From Gracilimonas sp040877545 (GTDB lineage Bacteria; Bacteroidota; Rhodothermia; Balneolales; Balneolaceae), in NCBI GenBank assembly GCA_040877545.1, contig JBBDNN010000006.1, forward strand, positions 108,929-172,928: a stretch of DNA of 64,000 nt, in the 5' to 3' direction. The notes under the pieces were generated by a model. That model did no database searches and was not told where the DNA came from. It worked only from the letters and a program-made list of their open reading frames with translations. The first letter of the stretch is position 1. Every line of letters starts with the position of its first letter. Below, piece by piece: positions 28,174 to 36,784 of this stretch. Made by a program: the position numbers and the translations under genes.

Positions 28174-28370
28174 ATTACAGTTTTGTGGGATTGAAATATT
28201 TCCGGTAACTGATGAATTTCTAAGGGTATATCGGAGAAACGAAATATTTTTCTTTCGCTCTCACTTAAACATTCTACACCTACAGTTATATATCTCCTTT
28301 AAAAGCATCAAGAAGGAAACGAAATCCTGCTCATATCCTTTTATTATGTAAGTAAAATGGAGAAGGGAAT

Positions 28371-29018
28371 ATGAAAGTATTAGTAATTGGAGCGAACGGT
28401 CAGGTTGGAGAAAAAGTGGTTGATAAGCTGAGAAGAAGTCAGCACGAGCCAAAAGCAATGGTTCGGAAAAAAGGGCAGATGACAAAATTCGAGCGAAAAG
28501 AAGCAGAAGTTGTTTTGGCTGACCTGGAGGAAGATATCAGCCATGCTTTTAAGGATGTGGAAGGGGTGGTTTTTACTGCTGGTTCCGGTGGTGATACAGG
28601 AAAAGACAAAACAGAGTTGATAGATCGCATGGGGGCTATCAAAGCAATTGATGAAGCTGTGAATCACAAAGTAAAACGCTTCATCATGGTTAGTGCATTC
28701 GGTTCAGATTTTGATCCCTCTGAATGGAAAGAGGAAATGGCGCATTATTACCAGGCAAAAGCCGCCGCCGACAGGTATCTAATGAAAACAGATCTGGATT
28801 ATACGATCCTGAAACCTGGCAGACTTACGAATGATATAGGTAATGATAGTATTGAAATTGCTGAACGTACCAAACAGCGTGGAGGATCTATTCCCCGGAT
28901 GGATGTTGCTACAACTATCGTGAAAATATTAGACGTTCATGCTTCCTTTAAAAAATCATACGAACTGCTTGAGGGAGACACACCCATTGAACAAGCACTT
29001 GCCAGCCTTGAAGAGTGA
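28371..29018 (+). CDS. NAD(P)-binding SDR/NmrA-like protein
   Basis: 215 residues. Rossmann fold with VIGANGQVGEKVV (residues about 4-16) as the dinucleotide motif, a VEGVVFTAGSGG strand and a RFIMVSAFGSDF catalytic-strand equivalent. The atypical-SDR group (YwnB/HSCARG-like) rarely has a known substrate. Good ribosome site (GGAGAAGGG). No operon partner is clear. Confidence 0.8.
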   Translation: MKVLVIGANGQVGEKVVDKLRRSQHEPKAMVRKKGQMTKFERKEAEVVLADLEEDISHAFKDVEGVVFTAGSGGDTGKDKTELIDRMGAIKAIDEAVNHKVKRFIMVSAFGSDFDPSEWKEEMAHYYQAKAAADRYLMKTDLDYTILKPGRLTNDIGNDSIEIAERTKQRGGSIPRMDVATTIVKILDVHASFKKSYELLEGDTPIEQALASLEE

Positions 29019-29180
29019 AAATGAATGAGGTGTTTAACTGTTTTTGTTCTACAGGCGAATTCCATCAGAAGTCTAAACATTTTGCTCTGAAAGATATATT
29101 GACACTTTGTTTTATTGGTGAAATGCCATCGACAGCTATGAAATACAAAAAGCAATTTAAATATCAATAAATAATAAACC

Positions 29181-29885
29181 ATGGAAAAGCCGGATTTTAC
29201 GGGACTGAAAGCCTTATTTATGAACTGTACGCTCAAGAAATCACCAAGGCAATCAAATACCGAGGGGTTGATGAGGGTGGCGATGCATATCATGAAGAAA
29301 AATAATATTGAAGTAGACTACATTCGCCTGGTAGATCATGATGTGGCTTTTGGTATGGGCAAGGATATGACAGAAAAAGGCTGGGATAAAGATGACTGGC
29401 CGGCTTTGTCTAAAAAAGTAATGGATGCCGATATCTTAGTTATTGGAACACCCATTTGGGAAGGAGACAGATCATCGGTTAGCAAATTATTAACAGAGCG
29501 TTTAGATGCTATGTCTGGTGAGTTAAACGACAAAGGCCAATCTATTTATTATGGAAAAACTGGCGGATGTCTGGTTACAGGTAATGAAGATGGTTATCAG
29601 CAATGTGTGAGAAATATTTTATTCTCACTTGAACGTTTAGGTTTTACTAATCCTCCACAAGCCGGAACCGGATGGGTGGGAGCTGCCGGACCTGGTGCAT
29701 CTTATATGGATGAAGAAGGTGGTGGTAAGGACAGTGATTTCACCCAAAGTACCACAACCTTTATGACCTGGAACCTGATGCATATGGCAAAGTTATTAAA
29801 AGCTAATGGCGGGTTTCCTGCCTATGGCAACCAACCGGAAAAATGGAAAGAAGGTAAAAATTTCGATCATCCCAATAAGCCGTAA
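29181..29885 (+). CDS. Flavodoxin-fold NADPH-dependent FMN reductase-like protein
   Basis: 234 residues. The N-terminus KALFMNCTLKKSPRQSNTEGL carries the phosphate-binding loop for FMN, and DILVIGTPIWEGDRSSVSKLL is the second flavin contact. A C-terminal extension (from about 165) has many Gly and Trp residues. The family reduces FMN or quinones, or serves as an electron carrier. Next gene begins 67 bases on; relationship not established. Confidence 0.8.
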   Translation: MEKPDFTGLKALFMNCTLKKSPRQSNTEGLMRVAMHIMKKNNIEVDYIRLVDHDVAFGMGKDMTEKGWDKDDWPALSKKVMDADILVIGTPIWEGDRSSVSKLLTERLDAMSGELNDKGQSIYYGKTGGCLVTGNEDGYQQCVRNILFSLERLGFTNPPQAGTGWVGAAGPGASYMDEEGGGKDSDFTQSTTTFMTWNLMHMAKLLKANGGFPAYGNQPEKWKEGKNFDHPNKP

Positions 29886-29952
29886 TGAGGCTTTCATCAA
29901 TGAATGTCTCTACCTAAATTCACCCTCCTAATTCAAAAAGAAAATCAGGGAC

Positions 29953-30942
29953 ATGAATAAAGTACGATGGGGTATTTTAAGTACCGCAAATATTGGAATG
30001 AAGCAGGTAATTCCGGCCATGCAAAATGGTGAATACTGTTCTGTGGATGCAATTTCTTCCCGCAATTTAGACAATGCACAGAAAGCCGCCGATGAGTTAA
30101 ATATCCCAAAAGCATACGGTTCTTATGAAGAACTTCTGCAAGATGATGAAATCGATGCTATCTATAATCCCCTGCCAAATCACCTGCATGTTCCCTGGAC
30201 ATTAAAAGCACTTGAAGCCGGTAAACATGTGCTATGCGAGAAGCCCATCGCATTAACCGCAGGTGAGGCAGAACATCTGCTGTTGGAAACAAAGAAATAC
30301 CGGGATTTAAAAGTGATGGAAGCTTTTATGTACCGATTTCATCCTCTGCTGGATGTCGCAAAAAAATTAATCAGAGATAAAAAAATTGGTGAGCTTCGTT
30401 TTGTTGATGCAATTTTCACTTATTTCAATGATGACCCTGATAACATCCGTAATCAATCCGAAATCGGCGGGGGCGGACTTATGGATATCGGCTGTTATTG
30501 CATTTCTGCTGCCCGTTATTTATTTGATGATGAACCTGGAAAAGTGGTTGCACATATTGAATTAGACCCAGAGTTTGGTACTGATCGATTTACTTCTGGA
30601 ATTCTGCAATTCTCAAATGGAAGTGCAAATATCATGTGTTCCACACAGATGAGTCATCAGCAAAGCCTGAAGTTGTTCGGAACAAAAGGACACATAGAAT
30701 TAGAAGTTGCTTTTAATCAACCCACCGAAGATCCCTCAAGGCTAAAGGTTACGATAGATGGCGAAACAGAAACCGTTGAAATACCGGCAACAAACCAGTA
30801 TACACTCCAAGGAGATGCTTTTTCAAAAGCTATTCTTGATGATAAACCGGTACCAACTCTGCTAACAGATGCGGTCAATAACATGAAGGTAATCGACGCT
30901 CTTTTTAAAAGTAGCGAGAAAGGGACGTGGATGAAGGTTTAG
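29953..30942 (+). CDS. Gfo/Idh/MocA family oxidoreductase
   Basis: 329 residues. Rossmann start VRWGILSTANIGMKQVIPAM, catalytic EKPIALTAGEAEHLL (about 96-110), then KVMEAFMYRFHPLLD and GGLMDIGCYCISAARYLF in the C-terminal domain. It probably oxidises a sugar or related dihydrodiol with NAD(P)+. It differs from the one at 16292 by having a standard GIxSTA lead-in instead of GMIGGGP. Substrate unknown. Confidence 0.85.
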   Translation: MNKVRWGILSTANIGMKQVIPAMQNGEYCSVDAISSRNLDNAQKAADELNIPKAYGSYEELLQDDEIDAIYNPLPNHLHVPWTLKALEAGKHVLCEKPIALTAGEAEHLLLETKKYRDLKVMEAFMYRFHPLLDVAKKLIRDKKIGELRFVDAIFTYFNDDPDNIRNQSEIGGGGLMDIGCYCISAARYLFDDEPGKVVAHIELDPEFGTDRFTSGILQFSNGSANIMCSTQMSHQQSLKLFGTKGHIELEVAFNQPTEDPSRLKVTIDGETETVEIPATNQYTLQGDAFSKAILDDKPVPTLLTDAVNNMKVIDALFKSSEKGTWMKV

Positions 30943-31057
30943 AAAATATTATTCCATTAATATTACCTTAAAAAGGAGAGGATTTAATTTCACAAGCAGA
31001 GAAAATATACCGATATTCAGCGCGAATTTTAGATGCACTTAAAGCGTTCTGTTTCAT

Positions 31058-32425
31058 ATGAAAAATTTTATACGAATTGCATCGGGACAAGGATTTTGGG
31101 GCGACCTTCCAAATGCTCCTGTAAATCAAGCCAAAAAAGGCCCTATTGATTATTTGGTTATGGATTATCTGGCTGAGGTAACCATGTCAATAATGCAAAA
31201 GCAGCGAATGAAAAATCCGGACTGGGGCTATGCTCGCGATTTTGTTGGTGTGGTTGAGCAGGTATTTCCCGAAATCATAAATAAGGGCATTAAGGTAATC
31301 AGCAATGCAGGTGGCGTAAATCCGCTGGCGTGTAAAGATGAAATTCTTAAAGCAGCTAAAGAAAAAGGCTATACAAACCTGAAAGTAGCCGTAGTTGATG
31401 GCGACGATATTCTATCCAATATAGATGAACTTATCACAGAAGGGCACGATCTCGCAAACATGGACAATGGCAAGCCTATATCTTCGGTGAAAGATCAGCT
31501 TCTGAGTGCAAATGTATATTTTGGATGCAGGCCCATTGTGGAAGCCTTAGAAAAAGGCGCCGATGTTGTTATCACCGGACGAGTAACCGACACCGGATTG
31601 ACTCTCGCTCCCCTGATTTATGAATTTGGTTGGAATTACGAGGATTATGATAAAATGGCTATCGGAACCATTGCCGGACATATCATAGAATGTGGTGCAC
31701 AGGCTTCAGGCGGTAATTTCACCGATTGGGAAAAAGTAGAAGATTTTACCGAAATAGGATTTCCCATTATTGAAGCCTATGCTAACGGAGAATTCGTGGT
31801 AACCAAGCATGAGAATACTGGGGGAATGATTAGTGAGATGACGGTTAAAGAACAACTGCTGTATGAAATCGGCGATCCCGCAGAATATATTACCCCGGAT
31901 GTTATTGCAGAATTTACCTCTGTTAAAGTGAAGGAGAATGGAGCAAACAGAGTTAAAGTGACCGGTATCACAGGGAAAGCAGAAACCCCTACATATAAAG
32001 TTTCCGCAAGCTATAACGATGGCTATAAACTTTCCTCAACCCTGGTTTATTGCTGGCCCGAAGCCCTGAAAAAAGCTGTTAAGGGCGCTGAGATTCTGCA
32101 AAAAAGAGCAGAATTGCTTGGGCTGAATTTCCAGGAGTTCAGAACAGAGTATATTGGATATAATGGCAATAACGAAAAGCCGGTAGATGAAGAAGCTTTA
32201 GAAACTGAGTTTGATGAAATTCAAATGAGAGTATCGGTATCTGGGCAAAGTAAAGAGGATTTAAATCGTTTTGGAATGGAACTTGCTCCTCTTATTTTGA
32301 CAGGCCCAAGCGGTGTAACAGGGTTTGCAGGCGGCCGTCCAAAGGCAAGTGAAGTAGTGGCATATTGGCCGGCATTATTAGATAAAAAAGCTGTTAAACC
32401 AAGAGTAACCCTTTTTAAAAGTTGA
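31058..32425 (+). CDS. AtuA-like protein (DUF1446)
   Basis: 455 residues. It opens FIRIASGQGFWGDLPNAPV and has DYLAEVTMSIMQKQRMKNPD, VISNAGGVNPLACKDEIL, VDGDDIL and VVITGRVTDTGLTLAPLIY, a set that fits the acyclic terpene utilisation AtuA (DUF1446) family. In Pseudomonas AtuA belongs to citronellol/geraniol breakdown, but no other atu-type genes are visible here, so only family membership is claimed. The 115-base gap ahead has no terminator. Full-length for the DUF1446 core. Confidence 0.75.
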   Translation: MKNFIRIASGQGFWGDLPNAPVNQAKKGPIDYLVMDYLAEVTMSIMQKQRMKNPDWGYARDFVGVVEQVFPEIINKGIKVISNAGGVNPLACKDEILKAAKEKGYTNLKVAVVDGDDILSNIDELITEGHDLANMDNGKPISSVKDQLLSANVYFGCRPIVEALEKGADVVITGRVTDTGLTLAPLIYEFGWNYEDYDKMAIGTIAGHIIECGAQASGGNFTDWEKVEDFTEIGFPIIEAYANGEFVVTKHENTGGMISEMTVKEQLLYEIGDPAEYITPDVIAEFTSVKVKENGANRVKVTGITGKAETPTYKVSASYNDGYKLSSTLVYCWPEALKKAVKGAEILQKRAELLGLNFQEFRTEYIGYNGNNEKPVDEEALETEFDEIQMRVSVSGQSKEDLNRFGMELAPLILTGPSGVTGFAGGRPKASEVVAYWPALLDKKAVKPRVTLFKS

Positions 32426-32553
32426 ATAGCTTTTACACACGAAATAGGATGGAAGTAATACGTCAAAAATGTGATTATTTATTTGTGGTAGCATAGTAAG
32501 AGAATTTATTAACCTTCATTAAAGTAATGCGCTTTAATGGCAATAAAAGATTT

Positions 32554-33633
32554 ATGAAATTTGCGGTAATTGGAGCGGGAATAGCGGGTTTAACTGCGGG
32601 AAGAGAACTTGCCAAGGCAGGTCATCAGGTAGATGTGTTTGAAGAAGGGACTGATTTTGGCGGCAGATTGGCAACGTATACAGGGAAGAATAAAGATCAA
32701 AAAATTGATTTTGGACTTCCATATTTCGAGCCATCATCCAATGAATTTGAAAAATTTTTAGAAGAACTGAAAAGCAAAAACCTGATCGCCGAATGGAAGG
32801 GCGGTTTCGCAAAAAGAGTTTCTGACGGTTCCATCATCGATGTGAATAAAGAAATCCCTTATTTCATCGCTGCCGAGGGAATGAATAATATTGGGAAATA
32901 TCTGGGAAGAATGCTTGATATATATTTTGGTGAAAAAGTGGGAGGATTAACCCATATTGGGGCAAATCGTACAAAAAAAAGAACATGGATGCTGAATTTT
33001 CCCACAGCAGAAACCAAGAATTTTGATGCAGTTGTAATTGCAACTCCCGCCCGCCAGGCTTATGCAATTTTAAATACAACCATTGATGAGATTCAAACTC
33101 TTACTTTGGTCAGAGAAATTGATGAAGTAAAATATTCTTCTCAATTTACGCTTTTAGCAGGTTATGGGGAGGTGGATAAACCTGAATGGAATGCACTTGA
33201 ATGTGAGGATAATGAAGTTATTTCCTGGATTTCTAATGAATCAACAAAAAGAGAAAATGGCGGAGAGTGTGTATTGGTAGTTCATACAACCAGTGAATTT
33301 GCACAAGAAAACCGGAATGAAGATCCGAATATAATTGCAGAGAAAATTGCAGCGCAACTTGCCGATATAATTGGAACCGGCTGGGCTGCTCTCCCCGAAT
33401 GGCAGCAAATTCATTTTTGGAAATATAATGAGGTCATAAATCCATTACCTCACGATTATATGGAAATTAAGAGTACAGAAACTCCGCTTGCTTTGGTAGG
33501 AGGTTATATGAAAGGAAATGGTATCGAATCCGCTTACCTTTCAGGATTAAAGCTCGGAAAATACTGGGTAGATAAATACAATGAAAACACCTTGCATACT
33601 GAAAACGAATCAGTACAGGTTAGTAAAAAATAG
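32554..33633 (+). CDS. FAD-dependent NAD(P)-binding amine-oxidase-like protein
   Basis: About 359 residues. ATG 32554 gives MKFAVIGAGIAGLTAGRELA with the FAD Rossmann motif GxGxxG; an ATG at 32527 would add nine residues. A VFEEGTDFGGRLATY segment follows, as in renalase-like/monoamine oxidase proteins. Near the C-terminus, LALVGGYMKGNGIESAYLSG is the second FAD contact. The last 25 residues are polar. Ends 11 bases before the ABC transporter start. Confidence 0.8.
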   Translation: MKFAVIGAGIAGLTAGRELAKAGHQVDVFEEGTDFGGRLATYTGKNKDQKIDFGLPYFEPSSNEFEKFLEELKSKNLIAEWKGGFAKRVSDGSIIDVNKEIPYFIAAEGMNNIGKYLGRMLDIYFGEKVGGLTHIGANRTKKRTWMLNFPTAETKNFDAVVIATPARQAYAILNTTIDEIQTLTLVREIDEVKYSSQFTLLAGYGEVDKPEWNALECEDNEVISWISNESTKRENGGECVLVVHTTSEFAQENRNEDPNIIAEKIAAQLADIIGTGWAALPEWQQIHFWKYNEVINPLPHDYMEIKSTETPLALVGGYMKGNGIESAYLSGLKLGKYWVDKYNENTLHTENESVQVSKK

Positions 33634-33644
33634 CGAAGAATAGT

Positions 33645-35438
33645 TTGGGCGCTTTAAAAGAACTAAATAAATACCTTAAAAAGTACAAGAGTACAATGTT
33701 GCTGGGTGCGTTATTTTTAACCGCATCCAACTTTTTTCTTGTATGGATTCCTGTGATGATTCGCCGCACGATGGATGAAGTAGAAATGCTCGGGGAGAGT
33801 GGGTATCAGGTTCCTTCTAATATTTTCAAAACACTCTTCACCACTGAGGCTGCCAAAATTTTGGCTACTAATTCACTCATCCTGATTGGTACAGTTTTGC
33901 TTTATGGAATTCTGCTTTTTGCAACTCGACAAACCCTGATTGTAGCATCCCGAAAAATTGAATTTGACATACGGAATGATATAGTCAAAAAACTGATGAA
34001 GCTGCCTCAACGTTATTTTTCTGAAAATTCATCAGGTGAAATTTATGTACGGGCTACGGAGGATGTGAATAAGGTGCGGGAGTATTACGGCCCTGTTATC
34101 ATGTATAGTATAAACACAGTGACGCGAGCCGGTTTTGTGCTTGCCATGATGTTTTATGTGAATCCAGAGCTAACATTTTGGGCACTGATTCCGTTACCTC
34201 TTATTTCCATTTTTGCATATTGGATTACCAGCTTCATTCATCGACATTCCACTATAATCCAGGAACAGTATTCTGTGCTGGCAGGACGGGCCAAAGAAAC
34301 TTTCTCAAGTATCCGGGTGATAAAAGCCTATAACAGAATTGATCACGAACAAGCTCGTTTCGAAAAAGAAAGCGAGGCATATCGAAAGAAAAAGCTCCGG
34401 CTGGATATGATCGAGTCACTATTTCATCCGGCACTGAATTTTCTGATCGGAATTTCACTTATCATTGTTATATGGATAGGTGGCGGCATGGTAATAGAGG
34501 GCGTGATCACTGTTGGAAATATAGCTGAATTCCTGATTTACGTTGCCTACCTGATCTGGCCGGTAGCAGCACTTGGATATACTACCAATCGTTTTCAGCG
34601 TTCCCTGGCATCATGGAATCGTATACAAGAGTTATTAGAAGAGCCCATTGAAATCGTAGATTCTGAAGATGCAATTGAGGACGAAGTGAAAGGCCAGATC
34701 ACCTTTGAAAATGTGTCTTTCAAATATCCGGGGCAAAAAGAATATATTATTAAGAATTTAAACATTGACATAAAAGCAGGTGAGAACATTGCGATTGTTG
34801 GAAGAACCGGGGCTGGTAAAACGAGCTTGGTTCAACTTATCCCAAGATTGTTTGATCCAAACGAAGGTGAAATTAAAATAGATGGTAAGAATCTTGACCA
34901 TTGGTCGTTGAGTACCATAAGAGAAACAATTGGATTTGTACCACAGGAAACCTTTTTATTTTCAGATACAATAGGCGAAAATATTGCTTTTGGAGTGAAA
35001 GATGCCTCTGAAAAAGAAATTGAAATGGCTGCGGAGAAAGCCCAGGTGAAAGAGAATATTTTGGATTTTGAGAAAAAATTTAAGACTATGCTGGGAGAGC
35101 GGGGGATCACACTATCAGGTGGCCAGAAGCAGAGAACAGCCATTGCAAGAGCATTGATCAAAGACCCAAAAATTTTAATATTTGACGATTCACTAAGCGC
35201 AGTAGATACAAAAACAGAAGACGCTATTTTGAGACATCTCAGGAGTGAGTTGAGTGGAAGGACCACTATTATGATTAGTCACAGGATATCTACGATCAAG
35301 GATGCAGATAATATCTACTACCTTGAAGATGGGGAAATTGTGGAATCAGGTACTCATGAGAAACTGTTGGCACAAAATGGACATTATACCACCATGTATA
35401 ACAAGCAGGTATTAGAAGAAGAACTAGAAGAAATATAA
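33645..35438 (+). CDS. ABC exporter half-transporter, degenerate-site subunit
   Basis: 597 residues: six-helix type 1 exporter membrane domain (about 15-315) and an ATPase domain. It starts at TTG 33645 (no better ATG nearby). Walker A GRTGAGKTS (386-394), signature LSGGQ (490-494) and Walker B ILIFDD (510-515): Asp515 replaces the catalytic glutamate. H-loop is ISHRIST. The Asp is typical of the inactive site in heterodimeric exporters. Most likely pairs with the subunit at 36785. Probable lipid or drug export; substrate unknown. Confidence 0.9.
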   Translation: MGALKELNKYLKKYKSTMLLGALFLTASNFFLVWIPVMIRRTMDEVEMLGESGYQVPSNIFKTLFTTEAAKILATNSLILIGTVLLYGILLFATRQTLIVASRKIEFDIRNDIVKKLMKLPQRYFSENSSGEIYVRATEDVNKVREYYGPVIMYSINTVTRAGFVLAMMFYVNPELTFWALIPLPLISIFAYWITSFIHRHSTIIQEQYSVLAGRAKETFSSIRVIKAYNRIDHEQARFEKESEAYRKKKLRLDMIESLFHPALNFLIGISLIIVIWIGGGMVIEGVITVGNIAEFLIYVAYLIWPVAALGYTTNRFQRSLASWNRIQELLEEPIEIVDSEDAIEDEVKGQITFENVSFKYPGQKEYIIKNLNIDIKAGENIAIVGRTGAGKTSLVQLIPRLFDPNEGEIKIDGKNLDHWSLSTIRETIGFVPQETFLFSDTIGENIAFGVKDASEKEIEMAAEKAQVKENILDFEKKFKTMLGERGITLSGGQKQRTAIARALIKDPKILIFDDSLSAVDTKTEDAILRHLRSELSGRTTIMISHRISTIKDADNIYYLEDGEIVESGTHEKLLAQNGHYTTMYNKQVLEEELEEI

Positions 35439-35501
35439 ATATCCGGGGCTGATTGTATGAAAGCAAAGCCCTTCAATTACAGATAAACGGGAGATAAGAC
35501 A

Positions 35502-36773
35502 ATGATAGTAGTACCTTTAGGTGTAGCATCAGCAACCCCAACTGCTATTCGGCATTTGCCGTCAGTAGCACTTTGGCGAGAAGGAAGTGTATTCCTTTTT
35601 GATTGTGGTGAAAATGCTCAAATGCGAATGCTTCAGGCCGGCATAAAAAGGTCTAAAATAGAAGGCATCTTTATTTCACACTTTGACGTGGATCATTTTT
35701 CCGGGTTAATAGGATTGCTGGCAACCTTGCAGCTACAGCGCAGAGATAAAAAACTCACGCTGGTTGGACCAAAGGGAATTACAGAATATGTGGAATGGAA
35801 TGTTAAATTCGCTGATTTAGATCTTAGCTATGAAATTGAATTTGTAGAACTGGAAGGCGAATTTGATGAACAGCGCGTTTTAGATACGGAAGATTATTAC
35901 GTGGAAGCACGTCCGCTAAATCATACCAAATTTTGTGCTGGATTTCGGTTCCAGGAAAAAGACAAACCTGGTAAAGTTGATGCTGCTAAAGCTGAAAAAA
36001 TGGGCGTCACCAAAGATGAACATTTTAAAGAGCTAAAAGCCGGTAACGATATTACGCTTGAGGATGGCAGCACTATTAAATCCCACGATATTGTTGGCCA
36101 CCCGAGACCGGGCGACAGCTTTGCCTATGTAACCGATACGGAGTATTCTCCTAATGCTGTAAAACTGGCAATGAATACCAATATCTTATATCACGAAGCT
36201 ACCTTCGGTAAAGACCTTGCGGATAAAGCCGGTGAAACCGGTCATTCTTCTACTATGGATGCTGCACGGGTGGCAACAGAATCGAAAACAAAACTTCTGG
36301 TAATCGGCCATTTCTCTGCCCGATATACCAATACTCATGACTTGCTGAAAGAAGCCCGTGATGGCTTCTATCCCGCCTGGCTGGCAAATGAATTGCGGCC
36401 AATATTTACAGATCCAACGCACGAACGTGGTATCATCACCCCAAAAGTGGAAATTCGGGATCTCACCAAAAAGAGCAGTGGAAACAGTAAATATAAAGGC
36501 AAAAGTAAAAGCAATAGCCGGGGCAGCAATAAGAAATATCGTAGCAGGAAAGGCAGTAGCTCCGGACGAAGCAGAACCTACAAAAAAAGTAGCCATTCTG
36601 GTAGCAGCGATCGTTATAAAAGCCGTAGCGGTGACAATAACAATTACAAAAAGAAGACCTATGGCAGCAGTACCTACAGCGCCAATATTAAAGATAAAAA
36701 AGATGATTCTGACAATAAAAAACGGCCTACAATTACGCCACGGTCTTCTTATGATGATTTTGACAGATTCTAA
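35502..36773 (+). CDS. rnz: Ribonuclease Z with long basic, serine-rich C-terminal tail
   Basis: 423 residues. Residues 1-321 are the metallo-beta-lactamase fold of RNase Z, which cleaves the 3' end of tRNA precursors. Metal-site positions match the E. coli numbering pattern: His60, Asp64, His65, His141, Asp212, His270. At residue 62 the usual histidine of HxHxDH is an aspartate (SHFDVDHF). Residues from about 322 to 423 are a low-complexity tail rich in Ser, Lys and Arg, absent from the usual ~310-residue enzyme. It lies between two ABC half-transporter genes on the same strand and ends 11 bases before the second. Confidence 0.85.
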   Translation: MIVVPLGVASATPTAIRHLPSVALWREGSVFLFDCGENAQMRMLQAGIKRSKIEGIFISHFDVDHFSGLIGLLATLQLQRRDKKLTLVGPKGITEYVEWNVKFADLDLSYEIEFVELEGEFDEQRVLDTEDYYVEARPLNHTKFCAGFRFQEKDKPGKVDAAKAEKMGVTKDEHFKELKAGNDITLEDGSTIKSHDIVGHPRPGDSFAYVTDTEYSPNAVKLAMNTNILYHEATFGKDLADKAGETGHSSTMDAARVATESKTKLLVIGHFSARYTNTHDLLKEARDGFYPAWLANELRPIFTDPTHERGIITPKVEIRDLTKKSSGNSKYKGKSKSNSRGSNKKYRSRKGSSSGRSRTYKKSSHSGSSDRYKSRSGDNNNYKKKTYGSSTYSANIKDKKDDSDNKKRPTITPRSSYDDFDRF

Positions 36774-36784
36774 ACCATTAATTC

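Noticed and set aside
28166..28351. 61-codon open frame following the AAA ATPase gene
   Set aside because: Overlaps the end of the AAA gene, has no ribosome site, no family match, and irregular composition.
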